Source: Cellulomonas avistercoris (GTDB lineage Bacteria; Actinomycetota; Actinomycetes; Actinomycetales; Cellulomonadaceae). From it: a stretch of DNA of 64,000 nucleotides. Positions 1 to 8,223 of the stretch are shown here, one piece after another. The stretch is taken from NCBI RefSeq assembly GCF_014836445.1, contig NZ_JACSQV010000012.1, positions 96,528 through 160,527 on the forward strand, given 5' to 3'. A program made the position numbers and the translations under genes. The notes under the pieces are model-generated. The model ran no database searches and was not told the DNA's origin. It worked only from the letters and a program-made list of their open reading frames with translations. How positions within the stretch are numbered: position 1 is the stretch's first letter; each line of letters begins with the position of its first letter.

Positions 1-1255
1 CCGCGACCCAGATCTGGCCCTCGTCGTCGACCCGCAGGGACGTGCCCGGCATCGGCGGGCCCACCGTCCCGATCTTGGTCAGGCCGGGCCGGTTCACGGC
101 CGTCGCGGCGGACGTCTCCGTGAGGCCGTAGCCCTCCAGCACGTGCACGCCGATGCCGCGGTAGAAGTGCCCCAGCCGCTCGCCGAGGGGCGCGCCGCCG
201 GAGACGGCGAACTCCGCCCGCCCGCCGAGGGCGGCCCGGAGCTTGCGGTGCACGAGGCGGTCCGCGACCGCGTGCTGGGCGCGCAGCGCGCTGCTCGGCC
301 CGTCGGGCGTCTCGAGCGCGCGGGAGTAGGCGATCGCGACCTTCGCGGCCCACCGGAACATGCGCAGCTTCGTGCCGGACCCGGCCTTCTGCTCGGCCGA
401 GTTGTAGACCTTCTCGAAGACGCGGGGCACGGCCAGGAGGTACGTCGGCCGGAACGACGCGAGGTCGGGCAGCAGGTTGCGCGTGTCGGGGGCGTGGCCC
501 ATGACCGCGCCGGACTCGATGCACAGCACCTGGATGAAGCGTGCGAAGACGTGCGCCAGCGGCATGAACAGCAGCGTCCGCGACGTCGGCTTCGAGACGA
601 CCTCGCCCAGCCCGACCGCGCCGTTGCGGCACAGCGCGACGAAGTTGCCGTGCGTGAGCTCGACGCCCTTGGGTCGCCCGGTGGTGCCGGAGGTGTAGAT
701 GACCGTCGCGAGGTCGTCGCCGCGCGCGAGCGTGCTGCGCCGGTCGATCTCGGCGTCCGGGACGTCGGCCCCGCGCGTGACGAGCGTGCCGAGCGCGTCC
801 TCGTCGAGGACGAGCACCTCGGTCAGCCCCGGCAGGTCGTTGCGCACCTGCGCGACGACGGCCGCGTGCGCAGCCGTCTCCACGACGGCCAGCCGCACAC
901 CGGAGTCCGAGGAGATCCAGCGCACCTGCTCGGCGGACGACGTCTCGTAGATCGGCACGCCGACAGCGCCGGCGGTCCACACGGCGAAGTCGACGAGGGT
1001 CCACTCGTAGCGGGTGCGGGACATGATCGCGACCCGGTCGCCCGGCTCGACGCCGGACGCGACCAGGCCCTTCGCGAGGGCGCGGACCTCCGCGACGAAC
1101 GCGCCGACCGTCACCGGCTGCCACGTGCCGCCGAGCGCCGCCTGGCGCTCGGCCAGGACGCCGTCGGGGTCGCGCGCGAGCCGCGCAGCCAGCATCGTGG
1201 GGATCGACGCGGCCGGGTCCGGCGTGACGAGGGCGGGTGAGGTGATCTCGGGCAT
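1..1255 (-). CDS. AMP-forming long-chain acyl-CoA ligase, 3' end outside window
   Basis: Activates a carboxylic acid, most likely a long-chain fatty acid, to its acyl-AMP and then the CoA thioester. The 418 visible residues start at an ATG preceded by AGGAG at a 9-base spacing. They carry the adenylate-forming phosphate-binding motif YTSGTTGRPKG near residue 184 and GYGLTET near residue 375. They follow the FadD15-type plan of large actinobacterial ligases. The C-terminal lid domain lies beyond the window edge. It is downstream of the amino-acid ABC operon on the same strand, but a TACTGT -10-like element in the gap suggests its own promoter. Substrate chain length cannot be read from the sequence. 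Confidence 0.9.
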   Translation of the reverse strand, partial: MPEITSPALVTPDPAASIPTMLAARLARDPDGVLAERQAALGGTWQPVTVGAFVAEVRALAKGLVASGVEPGDRVAIMSRTRYEWTLVDFAVWTAGAVGVPIYETSSAEQVRWISSDSGVRLAVVETAAHAAVVAQVRNDLPGLTEVLVLDEDALGTLVTRGADVPDAEIDRRSTLARGDDLATVIYTSGTTGRPKGVELTHGNFVALCRNGAVGLGEVVSKPTSRTLLFMPLAHVFARFIQVLCIESGAVMGHAPDTRNLLPDLASFRPTYLLAVPRVFEKVYNSAEQKAGSGTKLRMFRWAAKVAIAYSRALETPDGPSSALRAQHAVADRLVHRKLRAALGGRAEFAVSGGAPLGERLGHFYRGIGVHVLEGYGLTETSAATAVNRPGLTKIGTVGPPMPGTSLRVDDEGQIWVA

Positions 1256-1282
1256 GTGAGGGGACTCCTGGGCCGGGGCGGA

Positions 1283-1306
1283 CCTCACGACAGTAGTGCC
1301 GTGAGG
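1283..1306 (-). promoter_or_regulatory. Hairpin with embedded -10-like element before the acyl-CoA ligase
   Basis: CCTCACG and CGTGAGG form a perfect 7-bp stem around a 10-base loop just after the stop codon of the ABC ATPase gene. Read on the minus strand, the loop and stem edge contain TACTGT (1291-1296), which fits the TAnnnT actinobacterial -10 pattern. There is no T-tract, so this is either a weak terminator, a promoter, or both. Confidence 0.35.
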
Positions 1307-1307
1307 A

Positions 1308-2081
1308 TCACCCCGTGGGGGACTGGTGGGTCGGATCGAGCACACGCTGCAGGAACGTGCGGGTGCGCTCCTCGCGGGGCGCGCCGATGACCTCGTCCGC
1401 GGGTCCGGTCTCGACGACCGTCCCGTCGTCCATGAACACGACGCGGTCGCCCACCTCGCGGGCGAACGCCATCTCGTGGGTGACCACGAGCATGGTCATG
1501 CCGGCGTCGGCGAGGTCGCGCATGACGCCGAGGACGTCGCCGACGAGCTCGGGGTCGAGCGCGGAGGTCGGCTCGTCGAAGAGCATGAGCTGCGGGTCCA
1601 TCGACAGGGCGCGGGCGATCGCGACGCGCTGCTGCTGGCCGCCGGAGAGCTGCGCCGGCATGGCGTGCGCCCGGTCGGCGAGGCCGACGCGCTCGAGGTT
1701 CGCCAGCGCGACGCGGTCGGCCTCGGCGCGCGAGCGGCGCAGCACGGTGCGCTGGGCCATCGTGCAGTTCTCCAGCACGCTCTTGTGGCTGAAGAGGTTG
1801 AACTGCTGGAAGACCATGCCGACGTGGGTGCGCACGCGGTCGATGTCCACGTCCGGGTCGGTGACCTCGGCGCCGAGGAGCTCGATGCGGCCCGACGTGG
1901 GCTGCTCGAGCAGGTTGACGCAGCGCAGCAGGGTCGACTTGCCGGAGCCCGACGGCCCGATGACGCACACGACCTCGCCCGCCTGGACCTCGAGGTCGAT
2001 CCCGCGCAGGACCTCGCGCTCGCCGAAGGACTTGTGCAGGTCGCTGACACGGACGACGGGGCGGGGTGCGTCGGCGGTCAT
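1308..2081 (-). CDS. Polar amino-acid ABC transporter ATP-binding protein
   Basis: Cytoplasmic ATPase (257 residues) of a polar amino-acid importer of the GlnQ/HisP type. Visible motifs are Walker [10 protein letters not shown] near residue 40, the Q-loop in VFQQFNLF, signature LSGGQQQR, Walker [13 protein letters not shown] and the switch histidine in VVTHEM. The ATG at 2081 overlaps the stop codon of the permease gene by four bases (ATGA), so the two are translationally coupled. It is the last gene of a three-gene operon ordered binding protein, permease, ATPase. Substrate specificity cannot be set from the ATPase. Confidence 0.95.
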   Translation of the reverse strand: MTADAPRPVVRVSDLHKSFGEREVLRGIDLEVQAGEVVCVIGPSGSGKSTLLRCVNLLEQPTSGRIELLGAEVTDPDVDIDRVRTHVGMVFQQFNLFSHKSVLENCTMAQRTVLRRSRAEADRVALANLERVGLADRAHAMPAQLSGGQQQRVAIARALSMDPQLMLFDEPTSALDPELVGDVLGVMRDLADAGMTMLVVTHEMAFAREVGDRVVFMDDGTVVETGPADEVIGAPREERTRTFLQRVLDPTHQSPTG

Positions 2082-2899
2082 GCGTGGCCTCCTGTGCGCC
2101 GCTCGAGCCGGCGGGCGACGATGCCGAGCGGGATGGTGATGACGAGGTAGCAGGCGCCGACGACGAACAGGCCGGTGAGCCCGCCGGAGGCGGTCGACAG
2201 GGCGTCGCGCCCGACCTTGGTGAGCTCGAAGTACGCGGGCGTCTGGCCGAGCACGAACAGCAGCGACGTGTCCTTGGTCAGCAGGAGGACCTCGTTCGTC
2301 AGCGGCGGCATCACGGTGCGGAACGCCTGGGGGAGCACGACCTGGATCATCGTGCGCGTGTGCGACATGCCCAGGGACCGTGCCGCCTCGACCTGCCCGC
2401 GGGGCACGGCCTGGATGCCGGCGCGCAGCGTCTCGGAGATGTAGGCGGCCGAGACGGAGCCGAGCGCGACGGCGGCGACCGCGATGATCGAGCTCAGCGC
2501 GATGCCGAAGGCGATCGGCACGGCGTAGCCCACGGCGATGACGACGAGCAGCGCGGGGATGCCGCGGAAGAACTCGACGTACGCCGTCGAGATCCAGCGG
2601 TAGGGAGCCACCGACGACAGCCGCATGAGCGCCAGGACGGTGCCCAGGCTCAGGCCGACCGCGAACGCGGCCAGCGTGTACGTCACGGTGTTGAGGAACG
2701 CGCGCGGCAGCCGGTCGAGCATCTCGCCCGCGGCGGCGGGGTTGAAGATCGTCTGGCCGACGGTGCTCCAGTCGGCGGTCGAGAGCAGCACCGCGAGGAC
2801 GACCAGCAGCACGACGTACTGGACGCCCCGCGACAGCCGGGCCCGCCGGCGCGGGCTCATGCGAGCCCGGCCGGCGGACGCGGCGAGGTCGACCGTCAT
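2078..2899 (-). CDS. Polar amino-acid ABC transporter permease
   Basis: Integral membrane subunit (273 residues) of the HisM/GlnP family. A basic N-terminus is followed by about five to six hydrophobic segments. The EAA coupling loop is visible as [22 protein letters not shown], which contacts the ATPase. It starts one base into the stop of the binding-protein gene and overlaps the ATPase gene by four bases. Only one permease gene is present, so the channel is probably a homodimer. The gene order is typical for amino-acid importers. Confidence 0.93.
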   Translation of the reverse strand: MTVDLAASAGRARMSPRRRARLSRGVQYVVLLVVLAVLLSTADWSTVGQTIFNPAAAGEMLDRLPRAFLNTVTYTLAAFAVGLSLGTVLALMRLSSVAPYRWISTAYVEFFRGIPALLVVIAVGYAVPIAFGIALSSIIAVAAVALGSVSAAYISETLRAGIQAVPRGQVEAARSLGMSHTRTMIQVVLPQAFRTVMPPLTNEVLLLTKDTSLLFVLGQTPAYFELTKVGRDALSTASGGLTGLFVVGACYLVITIPLGIVARRLERRTGGHA

Positions 2900-3693
2900 C
2901 AGTCCGTCGGCTCGGCCGTCGGCTCACCCGTGCCGAAGTACTCGGCGACGAGCTCGTCGTACGTGCCGTCCTGCCGGATCCGCTCGAGCGTCGCGTTCGC
3001 GGCGTCGACGAGCGCGGTGTGGCCCTTGCGGACCGCGAAGCCGTACTGCTCGCCGGTCGGGACCACGAAGGACACCTCGAGGTCGCCCGTGGCGTAGGGC
3101 TCGAGGACCGTGACGTCGTTGATGACGACGTCCACCTGGCCGTTACGCAGCGCCTGGATCTGCAGGCCGAGGTCCTCGAACTGGACGCCCTCGAGCCCCT
3201 GCTCCTCGACCCAGGTCGCGCCCGTCGTGGCCTGCTGGACACCGATCTTCAGGCCCTCGAGGTCGGCCTCGTCCGCGATGGGCGAGCCCGAGGCGACGAG
3301 CACGCCCTGGTCGGCGTCGAAGTAGGCGTCGCTGAAGTCGACGTTCTTCTTGCGCGCGTCGGTGATCGTGAGGGCCGAGGCGGCGATGTCGCACTGCTGG
3401 GCGTTGAGCGCGGCGCCGGACTCGATCGCGTCGAAGCCCGTGTTGAGGGGCCGCAGCTCGACTCCGAGGTCGGCCGCGATCTCGCCCGTGAGGGCCATGT
3501 CGAGGCCGACGATCTGGCCGTCCTCCTCGTACTCGAACGGCTCGAACGGCGGGTTGGTGCAGACGGTCAGCGTGTCGGCGTTCGCGAGCGCGAGCTCGCC
3601 GTCAGCGGTCGCCGCGTCGTCCGAGCTCGAGCACGCGGACAGGGCGAGCAGGGCGGCCGCGGCGAACGCGGCGGCGGTCAGGGGGTGGCGCAT
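2899..3693 (-). CDS. Amino-acid ABC transporter substrate-binding lipoprotein
   Basis: Extracellular solute-binding protein family 3, 264 residues. A signal peptide ends in the lipobox LSAC with Cys21 as the lipidated residue, followed by an acidic, serine-rich tether. The mature part has features typical of the family: [21 protein letters not shown] (first lobe), [14 protein letters not shown] (ligand site with the usual Arg) and [13 protein letters not shown] (second lobe). The Arg/Asp pattern fits polar or acidic amino acids. First gene of the operon, with an AT-rich promoter region immediately upstream. Confidence 0.93.
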   Translation of the reverse strand: MRHPLTAAAFAAAALLALSACSSSDDAATADGELALANADTLTVCTNPPFEPFEYEEDGQIVGLDMALTGEIAADLGVELRPLNTGFDAIESGAALNAQQCDIAASALTITDARKKNVDFSDAYFDADQGVLVASGSPIADEADLEGLKIGVQQATTGATWVEEQGLEGVQFEDLGLQIQALRNGQVDVVINDVTVLEPYATGDLEVSFVVPTGEQYGFAVRKGHTALVDAANATLERIRQDGTYDELVAEYFGTGEPTAEPTD

Positions 3694-3721
3694 GGTGGTC
3701 CTTCCGAGCGGAGCAGTGCGC

Positions 3722-3752
3722 GCATAACTATACGCTTCACATCATTGCTATC
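3722..3752 (-). promoter_or_regulatory. AT-rich promoter region of the amino-acid ABC operon
   Basis: An AT-rich island in very GC-rich surroundings lies 30-60 bases upstream of the binding-protein start. On the minus strand it holds TATAGT (3727-3732) as a -10 candidate. This sits inside the imperfect palindrome GCGTATAGTTATGC, which could also be an operator. The -35 match is poor. Confidence 0.45.
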
Positions 3753-3768
3753 CGTCGCGCGGTCGCCA

Positions 3769-3782
3769 GGGACCTCGGTCCC
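3769..3782 (-). terminator. Candidate terminator hairpin after valS
   Basis: GGGACC and GGTCCC form a perfect 6-bp stem with a two-base loop between the valS stop codon and the ABC operon promoter. No U-tract follows on the minus strand, as is common in GC-rich actinobacteria. Termination activity is therefore an inference. Confidence 0.35.
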
Positions 3783-3861
3783 GAGACTGCCACGGCGCGG
3801 CTGCGGACGCGCGCGCGCCGGTCGCGCCCTGCTCGACGCGACCGGCCCGCGGCGTCGTGGG

Positions 3862-6522
3862 TCAGCGGGCGACGGCCTCGCCGAGCCGGGCGTCCCGGGC
3901 GACGACCGTGTCACCGCTGCCGGGGGCGATCTCGAGCGTCCCGGTCGCACGGCCCGCGTTGCGGACGTCGTCCAGGGCGGCCTCGACACCCGCGCGCAGC
4001 GCGTCCGGCACCTCGAGCACCGCGTGCTCGACGGGCGTGCGCATCGAGACCTTCGCCTCGGACTTGACCTTGCGCAGCGCCGCGAGCGCGGCACCCGCAC
4101 CGGCCACCAGCCCGGGGTCGGCGTCGCCGGCTGCGGCCCGCAGCGCGTCGCTCGTCGGCCACGGCGCGCGGTGCACCGTGCCCTCGCGCCACCACGACCA
4201 GACCTCCTCGGTCGCGTACGGCAGCACGGGCGCGAACAGGCGCAGCAGCGTGTCGAGCGCCAGGCCCAGCGCGGCACGCGCCGACGCCGTGGCGGACGTG
4301 ACCGCGCCCGCCGACGCGCCCGCACCGTACGCACGGTCCTTGACGAGCTCGAGGTAGTCGTCGCAGAACGTCCAGAAGAACGTCTCGGTCAGCTCGAGCG
4401 CCCGCGTGTGGTCGTACGCCTCGAGCGCCGCGGTCGCCTGGTCCACGACCTGCGCGAGCCCCGCGAGCATCGCCCGGTCGAGCGGCTCGGTGACCTGCGC
4501 GGCGTCGAGGGACACCGGCTCGTCCGCCGGGCCGAACGACAGCACGAACTTGCTCGCGTTGAGGACCTTGATCGCCAGGCGCCGGCCGATCTTCATCTGG
4601 CCGACCTCGAAGGCCGCGTCGGTGCCCAGCCGCGCGCTCGCCGCCCAGTACCGCACGGCGTCGGAGCCGTGCTCCTCGAGCAGGCCCATGGGCGTGACGA
4701 CGTTGCCCTTGGACTTGCTCATCTTCTTGCGGTCGGGGTCGAGGATCCAGCCGCTGATCGCGGCGTGCTTCCACGGCAGCGAGCCGGACTCCAGGTGCGC
4801 GCGCACCACCGACGAGAACAGCCAGGTGCGGATGATGTCCTGGCCCTGGGGGCGCAGGTCCATCGGGAACGTCCGCGAGAACAGGTCCGGGTCGTCGAGC
4901 CAGCCGCACACGATCTGCGGGGTCAGGGAGCTCGTCGCCCAGGTGTCCATGATGTCGGGGTCGCCGACGAACCCGCCCGGCACGCCGCGCTGGTCGGCGG
5001 TGTAGCCGGTGGGCACGTCGCTCGACGGGTCGACGGGCAGCGCGGCCTCGTCGGGGACCAGGGGCGAGTCGTAGCGCGGCTCGCCCGCCTCGTCGAGCGG
5101 GTACCAGACCGGGATCGGCACCCCGAAGAAGCGCTGGCGGGACACGAGCCAGTCGCCGTTGAGCCCGCCGACCCAGTTCTCGTAGCGGACGCGCATGAAG
5201 TCCGGGTGGAACGCGAGCTCCGTGCCGCGCGCGAGCAGCGCGTCGCGCAGGTCCTCGTCGCGGCCGCCGTTGCGGATGTACCACTGGCGGCTCGTGACGA
5301 TCTCGAGGGGCTTGTCGCCCTTCTCGTAGAAGTTGGCCTTGCGCTGCGTCGGGACCGGCTCGCCGAGCAGGTCCCCGGACTCGCGCAGCCCCGCGACGAC
5401 GGCCTCGCGCGCGCTGAAGGTCGTCTTGCCGGCGATCTCGCCGTAGAGGGCGCGGCCGTCCTCGGTCGTCAGCCACTCCGGGGTGTCGCGCAGCACGCGA
5501 CCGTCCCGGCCCACCACCGAGCGCGTCGGCAGGCGCAGCTCGCGCCACCACTGCACGTCGGTGAGGTCGCCGAAGGTGCAGCACATCGCGATGCCGGCGC
5601 CCTTGTCGGGCTCGGCCGCGGGGTGCGCGAGCACCGGCAGCTCGACGCCGAACAGCGGGCTCGTCACCGTCGTGCCGAACAGGTGCTGGTAGCGCTCGTC
5701 GTCGGGGTGCGCGATGAGCGCGACGCACGCGGGCAGCAGCTCGGGGCGCGTCGTCTCGATGACGACCTGCTCGCCGTCGGGGCGGTGGAACGCGACCTTG
5801 TGGTAGGCGCCGGGGTAGTCGCGGGCCTCGAGCTCGGCCTGCGCGACGGCGGTCTGGAACGTGACGTCCCACAGCCCGGGCGCCTCGGCCTGGTAGGCCT
5901 CGCCGCGACCGAGGTTGCGCAGGAACGCGCGCTGCGACACCGCGCGCGCCTTGGCCCCGATGGTCTGGTAGGTCATCGACCAGTCGACGGACAGCCCCAG
6001 CCGACGCCACAGCGCCTCGAACTGGAGCTCGTCCTCGCCCGAGAGCTGCTCGCACAGCTCGATGAAGTTGCGGCGCGACACCGGCACCTGGTCACCGGGC
6101 TTGACGGCCTTGCCGTCGGTGCCGTTGTGCGGAGGCACGAAGCCCTCGACGTAGGGGAGCGACGGGTCGCAGCGCACGCCGTAGTAGTTCTGCACGCGGC
6201 GCTCGGTGGGCAGGCCGTTGTCGTCCCAGCCCATGGGGTACATGACCTCGCGCCCGCGCATGCGCTGGAACCGGGCGACGACGTCGGTGTGCGTGTACGA
6301 GAACACGTGGCCGACGTGCAGGGAGCCGGAGACCGTCGGCGGCGGGGTGTCGATCGAGTAGACCTGCGCGCGCTCGGCCGTGCGGTCGAACGTGTACGTG
6401 CCCTCGTCGGACCACGTGCGCGACCAGCGGTCCTCCAGCCCGTCGACCGTGACCTTGTCCGGTACCTGGCGGGCGGCGGTGGCGCTCGTCGGGGTAGCGG
6501 TGGTGGGGGTCTCGTCGCTCAT
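3862..6522 (-). CDS. valS: Valyl-tRNA synthetase, archaeal-like type
   Basis: Class Ia aminoacyl-tRNA synthetase charging tRNA-Val, 886 residues. The HIGH-type motif is GSLHVGH near residue 66 and the KMSKS loop is KKMSKSKGN near residue 597. The ATG at 6522 gives the usual N-terminus; the frame stays open further upstream without support. Several blocks differ from common bacterial ValRS and match the archaeal/Rickettsia type: NGDWLVSRQRFFGVPIPVWY rather than the DW.ISRQLWWGH form, and DTWATSSLTPQI rather than DTWFSSAL. The C-terminus stops without the long tRNA-binding coiled coil of bacterial ValRS. It is not next to folC, unlike valS in many actinobacteria; ileS takes that place here. Confidence 0.95.
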   Translation of the reverse strand: MSDETPTTATPTSATAARQVPDKVTVDGLEDRWSRTWSDEGTYTFDRTAERAQVYSIDTPPPTVSGSLHVGHVFSYTHTDVVARFQRMRGREVMYPMGWDDNGLPTERRVQNYYGVRCDPSLPYVEGFVPPHNGTDGKAVKPGDQVPVSRRNFIELCEQLSGEDELQFEALWRRLGLSVDWSMTYQTIGAKARAVSQRAFLRNLGRGEAYQAEAPGLWDVTFQTAVAQAELEARDYPGAYHKVAFHRPDGEQVVIETTRPELLPACVALIAHPDDERYQHLFGTTVTSPLFGVELPVLAHPAAEPDKGAGIAMCCTFGDLTDVQWWRELRLPTRSVVGRDGRVLRDTPEWLTTEDGRALYGEIAGKTTFSAREAVVAGLRESGDLLGEPVPTQRKANFYEKGDKPLEIVTSRQWYIRNGGRDEDLRDALLARGTELAFHPDFMRVRYENWVGGLNGDWLVSRQRFFGVPIPVWYPLDEAGEPRYDSPLVPDEAALPVDPSSDVPTGYTADQRGVPGGFVGDPDIMDTWATSSLTPQIVCGWLDDPDLFSRTFPMDLRPQGQDIIRTWLFSSVVRAHLESGSLPWKHAAISGWILDPDRKKMSKSKGNVVTPMGLLEEHGSDAVRYWAASARLGTDAAFEVGQMKIGRRLAIKVLNASKFVLSFGPADEPVSLDAAQVTEPLDRAMLAGLAQVVDQATAALEAYDHTRALELTETFFWTFCDDYLELVKDRAYGAGASAGAVTSATASARAALGLALDTLLRLFAPVLPYATEEVWSWWREGTVHRAPWPTSDALRAAAGDADPGLVAGAGAALAALRKVKSEAKVSMRTPVEHAVLEVPDALRAGVEAALDDVRNAGRATGTLEIAPGSGDTVVARDARLGEAVAR

Positions 6523-6566
6523 GGTCACCCATCCTCCCAGACGGCGCCCGTCGCGCGTGCACGGTG

Positions 6567-7136
6567 TCAGGCCCCGGTGGGCTCCCGGTCGTGCGCCGCG
6601 CGCCGCGCGCGGTAGGCGGCGACGTGGGCGCGGTTGGCGCAGCCGTTGACGTCGCAGAAGCGGCGGGACCGGTTGCGCGAGAGGTCGACGAGCACCGCGC
6701 GGCAGCCGTCGCCCGCGCACCGCTTCATGCGGGCGTACTCGTCGGACCGCACGACGTCGACGACGCCCATCGCGGTCTCGACGACGATGACGGCCGCGAG
6801 CGCCGCGCCCGGCGCCGTCGCGTGCAGGTGCCAGTCGACCGGGTCGTGGCGGACGAGGAACGGGACCGCGTCGGCCTCCCGCAGCATCGCGTTGACGAGC
6901 TCGGCGGCCTCGTCGCGCTCGACGTCCCAGAGACGCGCGATGCGGTCACGGGCCCGCCGCACGTCGGCGACCTCGGCGTCGTCGCGGTCGTGCCGGCCGG
7001 TGTAGCCCCAGTGTCGGAAGTAGGCGTCGAGGTCCGCCACGGTGCTCAGGGCGTCGTGGCCGTCGCGGCGGCGCGCGGTGTTCACCAGCTCGGCGGCTGC
7101 GAGCAGGTTCATCTCGGTGTCACGAGCGAAGACCAC
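6567..7136 (-). CDS. CGNR zinc-finger / ABATE-domain regulator
   Basis: Protein of 189 residues with an N-terminal ABATE-type helical region and a C-terminal CGNR zinc finger. The finger shows C-x4-C, then LSRNRSRRFCDVNGCANR with the second metal pair and the diagnostic NR. Family members are presumed stress- or ligand-responsive DNA-binding regulators. The GTG at 7136 is chosen because AGGAG lies five bases upstream; an ATG eight codons in (MNLLAAAEL) is the alternative. It diverges from an EamA exporter, with repeated TGACTCCTG elements in the shared gap, so regulation of that exporter is a reasonable inference. Confidence 0.8.
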   Translation of the reverse strand: MVFARDTEMNLLAAAELVNTARRRDGHDALSTVADLDAYFRHWGYTGRHDRDDAEVADVRRARDRIARLWDVERDEAAELVNAMLREADAVPFLVRHDPVDWHLHATAPGAALAAVIVVETAMGVVDVVRSDEYARMKRCAGDGCRAVLVDLSRNRSRRFCDVNGCANRAHVAAYRARRAAHDREPTGA

Positions 7137-7137
7137 A

Positions 7138-7220
7138 TTGACTCCTGTCGCGGCAGCGGGCTAGCGTCACGAGCATAGGAGGAGATGACTCCTGACATCG
7201 GTTCCGCCGGAGGAGACAAG
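7138..7220 (+). promoter_or_regulatory. Divergent promoter region with repeated TGACTCCTG
   Basis: TTGACT (7138-7143) and TAGCGT (7162-7167), 18 bases apart, form a plausible promoter for the exporter. The 9-mer TGACTCCTG occurs at 7139-7147, overlapping the -35, and again at 7186-7194. AGGAGGAG at 7177-7184 forms an inverted partner to the second copy. Repeats that overlap the promoter make this a candidate operator for the divergent CGNR regulator. Confidence 0.45.
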
Positions 7221-8210
7221 GTGCAGGGGTCGGGTGCGCGCAGCGCCGGGATCGTCGCGGGGCTCGTCGCCGCGCTCGCGTTCGCCACGAGCGGGCCGGT
7301 CGTCAAGCCGCTGCTCGCCGCCGGCTGGAGCCCCGGGGCGGCCATCGTCGTGCGCCTGGCGATCGGCGCGCTGCTGCTGGCCGGGCCTGCCGCGTGGGCG
7401 CTGCGCGGGCGCTGGTCGACGCTGCGCACCGACTGGGCCACGGTCGTCGGGCTCGGCATCCTCGGGGTCGCCGGGGCCTCGACGCTCTACTTCTTCGCGG
7501 TCGACCGGCTGCCCGTGGCGGTCGCCCTGCTCGTCGAGTACACCGGGCCCCTGCTCCTGCTGGTCTGGGGCTGGGCGCGCACGGGACGCGTGCCGGCGCG
7601 CGCCACGCTCGTCGGGGCCGCGCTCGCCATGGGCGGCCTCGTGCTCGTGCTCGACGTGACCGGCAGCCTGCAGCTCGACCCGCTGGGCCTGGTCTTCGCG
7701 TGCGGTGCCGCGATCGGCAACGCCGGGTACTTCGCCCTGACGGCGCGGCCCATCGCGCTGCCGCCCGTCAGCCTCGCGGGGGCCGCGATGCTCGTCGGCG
7801 CGGTCGTCGTGGCGACGCTCGCCGCGGTGGGCGTGCTCCCCGTCGAGGCCCCCGACGTCCGGGTCGACGTGCTCGGCGTGCAGGTGCACTGGGCCGTGCC
7901 GCTGCTCGTCGTCGGCGCCGTGCCGACCGCCTTCGCCTACGGGGTGTCGGCGGTCTCGGTGCGGCTGCTGGGGGAGCGGCTGGCGTCGTTCCTGGCCCTC
8001 TCCGAGGTGCTGCTGTCGGTCCTGCTCGCGTGGGTGCTGCTCGGCGAGCAGCCGCTCGTCGTGCAGGGGCTGGGCGCCGTGCTCGTCGTCGCGGGCGTCG
8101 CGCTGGTGCGGGCCGGTGCCGACCGCGACGTACGCCGGGGCGCGGCGCCGCCCCCGGCGGTCGACGTCGTCCCCGAGCCCGTGGCCGAGCCTGCCGCCGA
8201 GCCCGCCTGA
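7221..8210 (+). CDS. EamA/DMT-family inner-membrane exporter
   Basis: Drug/metabolite transporter superfamily protein of about 329 residues with ten predicted hydrophobic helices in two EamA repeats, the RhaT/YdcZ-like plan. The GTG at 7221 is preferred because GGAGGAG sits about seven bases upstream. An in-frame ATG at 7185 would abut its own SD-like sequence, which is too close. The C-terminus is a Pro/Glu/Val-rich tail. The partner regulator is the divergent CGNR protein. Substrates of such exporters (amino acids, nucleobases, drugs) cannot be inferred here. Its stop lies 13 bases from the convergent dehydrogenase gene. Confidence 0.85.
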   Translation: MQGSGARSAGIVAGLVAALAFATSGPVVKPLLAAGWSPGAAIVVRLAIGALLLAGPAAWALRGRWSTLRTDWATVVGLGILGVAGASTLYFFAVDRLPVAVALLVEYTGPLLLLVWGWARTGRVPARATLVGAALAMGGLVLVLDVTGSLQLDPLGLVFACGAAIGNAGYFALTARPIALPPVSLAGAAMLVGAVVVATLAAVGVLPVEAPDVRVDVLGVQVHWAVPLLVVGAVPTAFAYGVSAVSVRLLGERLASFLALSEVLLSVLLAWVLLGEQPLVVQGLGAVLVVAGVALVRAGADRDVRRGAAPPPAVDVVPEPVAEPAAEPA

Positions 8211-8223
8211 GGCCCGGCACGCC

